A stretch of DNA of 8,534 bases, taken from positions 9,740-18,273 of the forward strand of contig DKEX01000032.1 of the NCBI GenBank assembly GCA_002452295.1, written 5' to 3'. Shown in pieces: positions 1-6,749 of this stretch. The notes beneath the pieces were generated by a model that saw nothing but the letters and a program-made list of their open reading frames with translations, ran no database searches and was not told where the DNA came from. The translations under genes were made by a program, and so were the position numbers. Each line of letters opens with the position of its first letter. Position 1 is the stretch's first letter. The DNA is from Firmicutes bacterium UBA6811 (GTDB taxonomy: Bacteria; Bacillota; SHA-98; UBA4971).

Positions 1-9
1 AGAACTAAC

Positions 10-23
10 GCACCCTCACTTAG
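10..23 (-). repeat. Inverted 14-base end of the dispersed repeat found after hisIE
   Basis: Read on the minus strand, this is CTAAGTGAGGGTGC, identical to the first 14 bases of the repeat unit at 8462-8517. Beyond it, towards position 1, similarity to that unit is weak over the 9 bases that remain in the window, so the rest of any copy lies outside or has diverged. Function is unknown. It most likely belongs to a dispersed intergenic repeat family. Confidence 0.5.
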
Positions 24-98
24 AGCAGCCTGCGGCGCCTTCCGGCACGGCTGGCATACACATGCAGGGTATTCCCGTCTGATGTCGAATCCGTAACC

Positions 99-104
99 TA
101 TACT
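99..104 (+). promoter_or_regulatory. Possible -10 box of the yerC-like gene
   Basis: TATACT fits a sigma-A type -10 hexamer and lies about 40 bases before the regulator start. No convincing -35 hexamer is present at 16-19 bases upstream, so this is a weak call. The same stretch contains TAACCTAT (94-101) and ATACTTT (100-106), two words also found in the palindrome before hisZ. Confidence 0.3.
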
Positions 105-145
105 TTCCGTGCCCTCGATTCATGTTCAAGCAAGGGGGTGTGCAG

Positions 146-469
146 GTGCCGTCCACCGAGAAGCTCGTGGATGACCGGGCGACTCTCCTCTTTAGAGGCA
201 TTCTCTCTCTTCGCACCGTTGACGAGTGCTACAGGTTCTTTGAGGACCTCTGCACGGTCGCAGAGATTAGATCCCTCGCACAAAGGTTCCAGGTGGCGCA
301 AATGCTTGATGAGAGGTTCACATATGCAGAGATAGCCAAGAGAACGGGGGTGAGCACGGCCACGATCAGCCGAGTAAAAAGGTTTCTTCACTACGGAGCC
401 GATGGCTATCGCCTAGTTCTCGACAGGATGAGGCAAGAAGGAGTCCTGCCACCCAAATCTGGTCGTTGA
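146..469 (+). CDS. yerC: YerC/YecD-family TrpR-like DNA-binding regulator
   Basis: This is a small transcription regulator of the TrpR superfamily, YerC/YecD type, 107 residues from the GTG at 146. The family signature is clear: CYRFFEDLC at residues 28-36, SLAQRF at 43-48, and a helix-turn-helix at about 58-81 (TYAEIAKRTGVSTATISRV). I chose GTG 146 because AAGGGGG at 132-138 sits 7 bases upstream; the in-frame ATG at 122 has no Shine-Dalgarno and would add eight residues (115 aa). Relatives in Bacillota often lie beside histidine genes, and TrpR-type proteins there have been proposed from comparative genomics as histidine-responsive repressors (HisR). Its position directly before hisZ, with a palindrome in between, fits control of this operon. 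The ligand and the operator are inferences. The stop codon overlaps the -35 box of the next promoter. Confidence 0.88.
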   Translation: MPSTEKLVDDRATLLFRGILSLRTVDECYRFFEDLCTVAEIRSLAQRFQVAQMLDERFTYAEIAKRTGVSTATISRVKRFLHYGADGYRLVLDRMRQEGVLPPKSGR

Positions 470-494
470 CAGCGTTGGGTCGATAGGGTAGTAT
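466..494 (+). promoter_or_regulatory. Sigma-A type promoter of the his operon
   Basis: TTGACA (466-471), a perfect consensus -35, is followed after exactly 17 bases by TAGTAT (489-494), which matches the TATAAT -10 at four of six positions. Transcription would begin near 500-502, leaving a leader of about 57 bases before hisZ. The -35 box overlaps the stop codon of the regulator gene (TGA 467-469), so hisZ and the genes after it can be transcribed independently of the regulator. Confidence 0.75.
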
Positions 495-509
495 CTAGCA
501 AACTTATGT

Positions 510-539
510 TTTCATACTTTAATATGCTAACCTATGAAA
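510..539 (+). promoter_or_regulatory. 30-base imperfect palindrome, candidate repressor operator
   Basis: The outer arms TTTCATA (510-516) and TATGAAA (533-539) are perfect reverse complements. An inner pair TTTA/TAAC is partly symmetric (TTA 519-521 with TAA 528-530), and everything shares one centre between 524 and 525. By my count 11 of 15 base pairs match. The site lies about 10-40 bases after the predicted transcription start and ends 19 bases before the hisZ ATG. That suits a roadblock operator for the TrpR-like regulator encoded just upstream. It could instead fold as an RNA hairpin near the hisZ ribosome binding site. No U-run follows, so it is not a terminator. Confidence 0.5.
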
Positions 540-558
540 GGACGAGAGGACCGCTATT

Positions 559-1572
559 ATGCAATACCTGGCGCAAGGAACGTGCTATTTATTCCAACCC
601 GAATCGCAGAAAAGGAGAGACCTGGAGGCGAGCCTGGCCAACTTGTTGCTATCTGAAGGCTATCAGGAAGTGGTGCTGCCCGTGGTGCAGGCCCATGACC
701 CAGATACCCCTCGGCCATTGCGGAAAATGGTGGACGCAGCCTACAAATTCGTCGATTATCGCGGGCAGGTCATGGCCTTGCGGTCTGACATGACAGAGGC
801 GGTAGCCAGCCTCGCTTCCCACGAGCTCAGAGATATCGGTCGTCCACTCCGCTTGTTTTACTCGGGTAGCGTTTTCAGGGCGCGGCGCCCACGCTGGGCA
901 GGAATGGTAGAGTCGTACCAAGTAGGTGCGGAGATAGTGGGAATAGCCGCACCCGAAGGCGACGTCGAGATACTCTCGCTCGTCGCCCGGTGCCTGAAGG
1001 CGGCCCGCATTGCTGGGTTTCAGTTGCGTATGGGGCACGTCGGAATCATGGAATCAGTGATGGACTTCGGCGGGATGGATGAGAAGCAGAAGACCGAACT
1101 CAGGTTGGCTCTTGTATCCAGAGATCTGGTTCACGTGGAGCGGTTGATTGAAGGCATTGTCATCCCGCGAGCCTGTAGGCTCTTCCTTAAGCAGATTCTC
1201 CAGTTCCCGGACGGCGAGGATGTGCTCGAGGCAGCAAGGGACCTGGCTTCGTACGATGACTCGCGGCGAACAGCCGAGGCGCTTTCAGAGCTTGAGGGGA
1301 TAATCAGCGGCGCGTCCGCCTGCGGGATTGGGGACTTCATCCAACTCGACCTCGGTTTGATAAGGGACCTGGAGTACTACTCGGGGATGATCTTCGAGGC
1401 GTATGCACCGGGTTGCGGGGGACCGATAGCAGGGGGCGGAAGGTATGACGGCCTGCTCAAGATACTTGGGCATGCCGAGGGGGCCGTAGGATTTGCTCTG
1501 GACATGCAGCAAGTGCTTAATACGCTGAGGAAAGCTGACGGTAACATCGCACTGCACATCGGAGAGTTGTAG
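559..1572 (+). CDS. hisZ: ATP phosphoribosyltransferase regulatory subunit HisZ
   Basis: HisZ is a catalytically inactive relative of histidyl-tRNA synthetase that forms a hetero-octamer with short-form HisG and is needed for its activity and feedback inhibition by histidine. At 337 residues it covers only the class II synthetase catalytic fold, with no anticodon-binding domain. Visible marks are RSDMT at residues 75-79, the motif 2 region FYSGSVFRARRP to YQVGAEIVG at 100-128, the HisRS-like segment RDLEYYSGMIFEAY at 269-282, and motif 3 GGGRYDGLL at 292-300. The ATG at 559 has AGAGGA (545-550) 8 bases upstream. A true histidyl-tRNA synthetase is unlikely because of the missing C-terminal domain and the hisG gene that follows after one base. 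It is the first gene behind the 466-494 promoter. Confidence 0.93.
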   Translation: MQYLAQGTCYLFQPESQKRRDLEASLANLLLSEGYQEVVLPVVQAHDPDTPRPLRKMVDAAYKFVDYRGQVMALRSDMTEAVASLASHELRDIGRPLRLFYSGSVFRARRPRWAGMVESYQVGAEIVGIAAPEGDVEILSLVARCLKAARIAGFQLRMGHVGIMESVMDFGGMDEKQKTELRLALVSRDLVHVERLIEGIVIPRACRLFLKQILQFPDGEDVLEAARDLASYDDSRRTAEALSELEGIISGASACGIGDFIQLDLGLIRDLEYYSGMIFEAYAPGCGGPIAGGGRYDGLLKILGHAEGAVGFALDMQQVLNTLRKADGNIALHIGEL

Positions 1573-1573
1573 G

Positions 1574-2260
1574 ATGGAAGACGATTTTCTTACGATCGCG
1601 CTCCCCAAAGGACGGCTGCTGCCCGACTCTCTCAAAGTCATGGCCCTTGCCGGGTTTCCCTGTGATATCAGGGAAGGTACTCGGAAGCTCGCGCATGAGA
1701 CTCCCAACGCGAGATTCATCCTGGCCCGGCCGGGAGACATCCCGGTCTACGTGAGTTACGGCGCCGCAGACGTCGGCATTGTGGGCAAAGATGTCCTCAT
1801 AGAAGAGGGTCGGGACGTATACGAGATCCTGGACCTCGAGTTTGGATTCTGCCGCTTCGTGGTCGCTGCCCCGAGAGCCTTCGCTACCGAAGCGCATCTA
1901 GCCGTGTCTGCCCCCGGCCGCGTCTGCGGCAGGATCAGGGTTGCCACCAAGTTCCCTCGGGTCGCGGAGACGTTTTTCAAGCACAGGGGGATTCACGCTG
2001 AGATAATACCGCTCCGGGGTGGAACGGAGCTGGCTCCCCAGGCAGGGCTTGCGGCAATTGTAGTGGATGTCGTCTCCACGGGGCGGACACTCCGCGAAAA
2101 CGACCTCGTCGTCATCTGCGAGATTGGGACTTCAACAGCGCGGCTCATCGCGAACCGCGCAAGCTTCGGGCTCAAGTCGAAGAGGATCAAGGCTCTTACC
2201 GAGGCATTAAGGCGGGCCATCGTGGCACAAGCCGGCGGGAAAGAAGTGGTGCCTGGGTGA
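1574..2260 (+). CDS. hisG: ATP phosphoribosyltransferase, short form HisG
   Basis: This enzyme catalyses the committed first step, joining ATP and PRPP to phosphoribosyl-ATP. It is 228 residues, so it is the short form that lacks the C-terminal ACT-like regulatory domain and depends on HisZ, encoded one base upstream. The N-terminus carries LPKGRL at 10-15. The PRPP-binding loop DVVSTGRTLREN is at 165-176, preceded by RVATKFPRVAETFF and RGGTELAP. It is slightly longer than many short HisG proteins, with a few extra residues around AFATEAHLAVSAPGRVCGR before the RVATKF segment. The ATG at 1574 has GGAGAG (1561-1566) 7 bases upstream, inside the end of hisZ. The stop overlaps the GTG start of the hisD-hisC gene (GTGA), so translation is probably coupled. 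Confidence 0.95.
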   Translation: MEDDFLTIALPKGRLLPDSLKVMALAGFPCDIREGTRKLAHETPNARFILARPGDIPVYVSYGAADVGIVGKDVLIEEGRDVYEILDLEFGFCRFVVAAPRAFATEAHLAVSAPGRVCGRIRVATKFPRVAETFFKHRGIHAEIIPLRGGTELAPQAGLAAIVVDVVSTGRTLRENDLVVICEIGTSTARLIANRASFGLKSKRIKALTEALRRAIVAQAGGKEVVPG

Positions 2261-4533
2261 TCCCAAGGTTGTGCGTTGAGGAGCTGCTGGCAAGGAGGTA
2301 CCGCGGCCTTGATCTCCACATATCAACTGCCAGGCGCATCGTGGAGGAGGTCCGCGAGCGAGGTGATGAGGTTCTCATCCGGCTGGCACGGGAATTGGAC
2401 CACGTAGTGCTTGCCCCCGGGGACCTTTGCGTCTCGCGCCAGGCGGTCCGACAGGCCTATGAGGCGGTTGGCAGTGAATTCGTGGAAGCGATTCGACATG
2501 CCAGGAGAAACGTGAGAGACTTTCACGCGAGGCAGGTTCTCCCTCACCGGGTCGCCGTTGCTGATGTTCACGAGGTTGGCTGCGTATCAACGCCGGTACA
2601 GAGAGCGGGCCTGTACGTGCCCGGGGGCACTGCCGCATACCCCTCCACCGTCGTTATGACCGCTGTTCCCCCCACAGTGGCCGGGGTAAGGGAAATAATC
2701 ATGTGTACCCCGCCGGGCCGGGACGGTGAGGTAAACCCGTTCACCCTGGTAGCTGCCGACTTGTGCGGTATCAATAAGATCTTCAAGGTCGGTGGGGCCC
2801 AGGCCATTGCGGCCATGGCTTACGGCACCGAAACGATTCCCGCCGTGGATATGATAGCGGGACCCGGGAACTCCTTTGTAGCCGCCGCAAAAAAGCTGGT
2901 GTTCGGCGACGTAGGAATCGACATGCTTGCCGGCCCGAGCGAGATCTTGATCATAGCCGATGAAACTGCCATCGCCGAGTTTGTCGCAGCCGACCTCCTC
3001 TCCCAGGCGGAGCACGATGTACTCGCGTCGAGCGTTCTTCTTAGCACATCGGCAAGACTGGCAGACCGGGTGGTCGATGAGATCGGAAGGCAACTGCCGC
3101 GGTTTCCGAGGAGAGATATCATCGAGCGTTCACTCCGCGATAACGGTGCGATCGTGCTAGTGCATTCTCTGGAGCAAGCGGCGGACGCCGCGAACGTATA
3201 CGCCCCTGAACATGTCGAGATCATGACCTGCTGCCCCATGGATATAGGCAGAAGGATCAGGAATGCTGGAGCGATCTTCCTGGGGCCTTACAGCCCTGAG
3301 CCAGTGGGTGACTACATCGCGGGCCCTAACCATGTGCTGCCCACGCAGGGCGCGGCAAGATACCGCGGCGGTCTTGGCGTGCAGGACTTCCTGAGATGTG
3401 TAAACGTGGTACAGTACGACGAGTCCGCTCTCAAGGAAGTGGCCGAACACGCGATAATGCTCGCGCGGACCGAGGGGCTACTGGCACATGCCAGGTCCAT
3501 CGAGGTTAGGCTCGCCTCTCGCTCTGGACCCAAAGTGACAACCGGGGGCCAGCAAAGCAGGGGGCTTCTGATAAAACTGGACCGGAACGAGAATCCGTAC
3601 GACCTGCCCGACAACATCAGACAGGAGATAATTGAATCCCTGGCCCGTCTGTCTTTCAATCGGTATCCCTCGCCCGATGCTGACGAACTGCGCTCTCAAC
3701 TTGCGAGGTTTCTGGGCGTAGGAGAAGATATGATCGTTGTCGGTGCGGGCTCTGATGATCTGATCCAAACAATTATGCTGGCTTTCAGGGAAACGGCGGC
3801 AAGGGTCGTCACCGTTCACCCGACGTTTCATATGTACCGCAGCGTGGCGGAGGTGGTAGGGATTCCCGTGAAGGAGATCCCCTTGCAAGACGGGTTCTCT
3901 CTCGACGCGGAGGCCATCTCGGAGGAGATCTCCCGGGAAGATAGTCTCGCCTTCTTGTGCAACCCCAACAACCCGACGGGCAGCGTCTATACAGGCGAGC
4001 TTGGGCGCGCGATCAATGCCGCGAAGGGCGTCGTCGTCATTGACGAGGCGTATCATGAGTTCTGCGGCGAGACCTTGCTGAACGAGGTGTCAGAGCACGC
4101 GCTGGTGTTGCGGACCCTCTCCAAGGCGTTCGGTCTCGCGGGGCTACGCGTAGGCTACGCCGTGGCACACCCCTCCGTCGCCAAGCGCCTGAGCCGGGCC
4201 AAACTCCCATATAACTGCAGCGTAGTCTCGATCCTCGTGGCGCAAAAAGTTCTGGAGCACCGGGAGGATGTGGAGAGGGTCGTCGGCATGATCACCAGGG
4301 AGAGAGACAGGCTGCACCAGCGGCTGACGGATCTCGGGGTGAAGGCATGCCCATCGTCCGCGAACTTCGTCCTCTTCCGGCCGTCAAGGCCTGCCAGGGA
4401 AACACACGATGCCTTACTGAAGATGGGCATCGTCGTGCGAAGGTTCGCCAGGTTGCCGGAATACCTGAGAGTCACAGTGGGACGACCTGACGAGAACGAC
4501 GCATTCATTGAGGCTATGGGCGGCTTGGCCTGA
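2257..4533 (+). CDS. hisDC: Bifunctional histidinol dehydrogenase / histidinol-phosphate aminotransferase (HisD-HisC fusion)
   Basis: A single 758-residue frame holds two complete enzymes. Residues 1 to about 418 are HisD, which oxidises histidinol to histidine with NAD and zinc: PGGTAAYPS at 122-130, zinc ligands Q250 and H253 in LLSQAEHD, D352 in GDYIAGPNH and H411 in LLAHAR, and the catalytic E318-H319 pair in YAPEHVE. After a linker of about 18 residues rich in Gly, Ser and Gln, residues from about 437 on are HisC, the PLP aminotransferase making histidinol phosphate: LDRNENPY at 441-448, NPNNPTG at 569-575, D596 and Y599 in IDEAYHEF, PLP lysine K623 in TLSKAFG, and R631 in LRVGY. The usual N-terminal arm of HisC before KLxxNENP is nearly absent. 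GTG 2257 overlaps the hisG stop. HisD and HisC are normally separate proteins, and no stop codon or frame change lies between the halves here. Confidence 0.95.
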   Translation: MIPRLCVEELLARRYRGLDLHISTARRIVEEVRERGDEVLIRLARELDHVVLAPGDLCVSRQAVRQAYEAVGSEFVEAIRHARRNVRDFHARQVLPHRVAVADVHEVGCVSTPVQRAGLYVPGGTAAYPSTVVMTAVPPTVAGVREIIMCTPPGRDGEVNPFTLVAADLCGINKIFKVGGAQAIAAMAYGTETIPAVDMIAGPGNSFVAAAKKLVFGDVGIDMLAGPSEILIIADETAIAEFVAADLLSQAEHDVLASSVLLSTSARLADRVVDEIGRQLPRFPRRDIIERSLRDNGAIVLVHSLEQAADAANVYAPEHVEIMTCCPMDIGRRIRNAGAIFLGPYSPEPVGDYIAGPNHVLPTQGAARYRGGLGVQDFLRCVNVVQYDESALKEVAEHAIMLARTEGLLAHARSIEVRLASRSGPKVTTGGQQSRGLLIKLDRNENPYDLPDNIRQEIIESLARLSFNRYPSPDADELRSQLARFLGVGEDMIVVGAGSDDLIQTIMLAFRETAARVVTVHPTFHMYRSVAEVVGIPVKEIPLQDGFSLDAEAISEEISREDSLAFLCNPNNPTGSVYTGELGRAINAAKGVVVIDEAYHEFCGETLLNEVSEHALVLRTLSKAFGLAGLRVGYAVAHPSVAKRLSRAKLPYNCSVVSILVAQKVLEHREDVERVVGMITRERDRLHQRLTDLGVKACPSSANFVLFRPSRPARETHDALLKMGIVVRRFARLPEYLRVTVGRPDENDAFIEAMGGLA

Positions 4534-4581
4534 CTCCGTCACGAAGCTGGCTTCCGCCCAACCCAAAAGGAAGGTACAGGG

Positions 4582-5181
4582 GTGGCGACACAGATGAGCA
4601 GGATCGCTCAGGTGAGCCGTAAGACTTCCGAAACTGACATCGCTCTGACGCTGAACCTGGACGGCAAAGGCGAGGTTTCCGTCGTCACGGGGTGCGGGTT
4701 TCTGGACCACATGCTTACGCTGGCTGGGTCTCACGGGGGCTTTGACCTTGCGTTGAGCGCGCAGGGGGACACGGACGTAGACTTTCATCATCTTGTGGAG
4801 GACACGGGCATCTGCATGGGGCAGGCTCTGGATCAAGCTCTGGGTGATCGAGCAGGAATCAGGAGGTTTGCCGATGTGATGCTGCCGATGGATGACGCCC
4901 TGGTAAGCGCGGCACTGGACCTGAGCGGCCGGAGCCACCTGGTGTTCAATGTCCCGGTCGGAAGGGACAGGATAGGAAACCTCGATACAGAAGCGATCGA
5001 GGAGTTCTTTGTGGCGTTTGCCAGACACGCCAGAGTCACGTTGCATATCAACCTCGTCTATGGCCGGAATACTCATCATGTTTTCGAGGCGGCTTTCAAA
5101 GCGTTCGGCAGGGTGCTGCGAGACGCCGTTTCCCTGGACCCGGGAAGGCCGGGCGTTCCGTCAACCAAGGGGATTCTCTGA
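4582..5181 (+). CDS. hisB: Imidazoleglycerol-phosphate dehydratase
   Basis: HisB removes water from imidazole glycerol phosphate to give imidazole acetol phosphate, using two manganese ions. The 199-residue protein is a single-domain dehydratase with no fused phosphatase. Metal-binding and active-site motifs are present: FLDHML at 40-45, SHGGFD at 50-55, HHLVED at 69-74 and YGRNTHH at 160-166, ending with the family's typical PSTKGIL. Most family members have an aspartate before the first HH pair (DDHH); here it is D67-F68-H69-H70, a small variation. The GTG at 4582 has AGGAAGG (4568-4574) 7 bases upstream. The ATG at 4594 (MSRIAQVSRKT), also with a G-rich site upstream, matches the usual family start and is a real alternative. 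It follows hisDC after 48 bases with no clear terminator. Confidence 0.95.
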   Translation: MATQMSRIAQVSRKTSETDIALTLNLDGKGEVSVVTGCGFLDHMLTLAGSHGGFDLALSAQGDTDVDFHHLVEDTGICMGQALDQALGDRAGIRRFADVMLPMDDALVSAALDLSGRSHLVFNVPVGRDRIGNLDTEAIEEFFVAFARHARVTLHINLVYGRNTHHVFEAAFKAFGRVLRDAVSLDPGRPGVPSTKGIL

Positions 5182-5200
5182 AAGCATCGTGGGACTCATC

Positions 5201-5893
5201 ATGATAGCGATTCTTGACTACGGGATTGGAAACATCGAGAGCGTTCGCAAGGCGCTGCAAAAGGTCGGCTCCTCTTCGGAAATCACGAGAGACCCGAGTC
5301 TCATTTCGCGGGCGGATGCCCTCGTCTTCCCGGGGGTAGGAGCTTTCGGTGAGGCTATGGACTTTCTTGGGCGCAGCGGGCTGCTCGGGACAGTTGAGTC
5401 TTTCCTGGGAAGCAACCGACCGGTGCTGGGTATCTGTCTCGGCATGCAAGTGCTGTTCGAAAAGAGCGAGGAGTCGCCTTGGGCCACGGGTTTGTCCGTG
5501 ATCCCGGGGCTCGTGAAGAAGCTCGACTTTGCCACAAAGCCTGTGTGCGTGAGGGCTAGGCTACCGAAGGTGCCGCACATGGGCTGGAATCGGGTAAAGA
5601 TCAAAAGAAGAAACACTCTGTTGGAGTCCATTCCGGACGAGTCGTATTTCTATTTTGCACATTCTTACTATACCGTTCCCACAGACCAGCGCGTCGAGGT
5701 GGGCAAAACGTTCTACGGCTATGATGCGCCCTCCGGTGCAATTGCCGACGCTAACATGGAAGGCGCGACCGGAGGCATCGTCATGGCTTCAGTGGTCGCG
5801 ACGGGGTTCGTGTTTGGCGTACAGTTCCATCCAGAGAAAAGCGGCGATGTGGGGCTAGCTCTGTTGCGCAACTTCACTCGTCTGGTAGGGTGA
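5201..5893 (+). CDS. hisH: Imidazole glycerol phosphate synthase, glutaminase subunit HisH
   Basis: HisH hydrolyses glutamine and passes ammonia to HisF within the HisHF complex. The protein starts at the ATG at 5201 (IAILDYGIGN), with GTGGGA at 5189-5194 as a modest ribosome binding site. The frame is open much further upstream, but that part lies inside hisB and resembles no HisH. Class I amidotransferase residues are present: PGVG at 44-47, nucleophile C79 in GICLGMQ, and H210 and E212 in FHPEKS; KVPHMGWN and YFAHSYY are also typical. At 230 residues it is longer than the usual 200-215. The extra length lies before KVPHMGWN and, mainly, in a stretch of about 20 residues (DAPSGAIADANMEGATGG) just before the VMASV strand leading to the catalytic histidine. 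The catalytic set is intact, so it should be active. Confidence 0.94.
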   Translation: MIAILDYGIGNIESVRKALQKVGSSSEITRDPSLISRADALVFPGVGAFGEAMDFLGRSGLLGTVESFLGSNRPVLGICLGMQVLFEKSEESPWATGLSVIPGLVKKLDFATKPVCVRARLPKVPHMGWNRVKIKRRNTLLESIPDESYFYFAHSYYTVPTDQRVEVGKTFYGYDAPSGAIADANMEGATGGIVMASVVATGFVFGVQFHPEKSGDVGLALLRNFTRLVG

Positions 5894-5906
5894 GGTGGCA
5901 ATAACC

Positions 5907-6749
5907 GTGGGACAATCGAAAGGCCCGCAACCAACAGCTCCGGGGGTCACATCTCCCGTGGAGGTCAAACCCGCTATCGATATCCGGGGAGGCAGGTGCG
6001 TCCGCCTTTTTCAGGGAGACTACAACAGGGAGACCGTGTTTTCAGATGACCCTATCAGCGTCGCACGTTGGTGGGCATCTCTCGGAGCGAGGACACTTCA
6101 TGTAGTGGACCTTGACGGTGCAGCCTGCGGGAGGCCAGTCAATCTGCCCCTCGTCAGCAGGATCTCCTCGATAGCCGGTGTACAGGTAGAGCTGGGAGGA
6201 GGGCTACGGACCTTCGGCGATGTGAGCGCGGCCCTGGACTGCGGCGTGTCGCGCGCCATTATAGGGACGGTCGCGCTGCGCGATCCCGAGCTAACCAGGC
6301 GGCTTGCTGAGAGGTTTGGCGATGCGATCGCGGCATCTGTGGATGTACGGGATGGGCGGATCACAGTTGCAGGATGGATGGAGAACACACCGACAGCGCC
6401 GGGAGAGTTCGCCCAGGAGCTGAGGCTTCTTGGAATATCCCGCGCCATAGTCACCGACGTCTCTCGGGATGGCACCATGACCGGGCCCAATCTCGAGCCG
6501 GCGTTGAAGGTAGCGGCAGCCGGCCTCATGGTCACGATCTCGGGAGGGATCGCCAGCACCGAGCACGTCGCGGAGATAGCCCGCTGTGCCAGGGCTACCC
6601 GGGGGATAGTAGGCATGGTGATCGGGCGGGCCCTGTATACTGGGGCTCTCTCGCTCCCGGAGGCCATCCGTGCAACGCACGACGCATGGAACGAAGCGCG
6701 AGCGGAGAGTGGAGTCTATGCTGGCAAAGAGGATCATAGCATGCCTTGA
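5907..6749 (+). CDS. hisA: Phosphoribosylformimino-AICAR phosphate isomerase HisA
   Basis: HisA is the (beta/alpha)8-barrel isomerase that converts ProFAR to PRFAR before the HisHF step. Conserved segments are PAIDIRGGRCVRLFQGDY near the N-terminus, LHVVDLDGA, ELGGGLR, TDVSRDGTMTGPN and ISGGIAS. The first aspartate in AID and the aspartates of TDVSRDG supply the acid/base pair. The start is uncertain. GTG 5907 has AGGTGG (5893-5898) 8 bases upstream, overlapping the hisH stop, and I prefer it. GTG 5895 and GTG 5958 are in frame too, and only 5958 puts the start where most HisA proteins begin. With 5907 there is a Pro/Thr/Ser-rich extension of about 17 residues. The C-terminus runs about 25 residues past the last barrel helix and overlaps the start of hisF by 32 bases. 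Confidence 0.93.
   Translation: MGQSKGPQPTAPGVTSPVEVKPAIDIRGGRCVRLFQGDYNRETVFSDDPISVARWWASLGARTLHVVDLDGAACGRPVNLPLVSRISSIAGVQVELGGGLRTFGDVSAALDCGVSRAIIGTVALRDPELTRRLAERFGDAIAASVDVRDGRITVAGWMENTPTAPGEFAQELRLLGISRAIVTDVSRDGTMTGPNLEPALKVAAAGLMVTISGGIASTEHVAEIARCARATRGIVGMVIGRALYTGALSLPEAIRATHDAWNEARAESGVYAGKEDHSMP

Noticed and set aside
495..558. Histidine leader peptide with attenuator, or T-box, before hisZ
   Set aside because: No run of His codons, no T-box sequence and no terminator hairpin with a U-run in the short leader.
506..793. Open frame of 95 residues beginning in the hisZ leader
   Set aside because: It lacks any recognisable domain and overlaps hisZ, whose frame carries clear family motifs.
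1285..1740. Long open frames on the minus strand across the his genes
   Set aside because: They are opposite GC-rich coding sequence, have low-complexity Ser/Arg/Pro-rich translations and no family motifs; typical shadows.
4543..4554. Small hairpin GAAGC/GCTTC between hisDC and hisB
   Set aside because: Very short stem, tiny loop and no T-run; unlikely to act as a terminator.
5009..5200. Upstream extension of the hisH frame by 64 residues
   Set aside because: It lies within hisB in another frame and has no similarity to HisH; the family's start fits the ATG at 5201.
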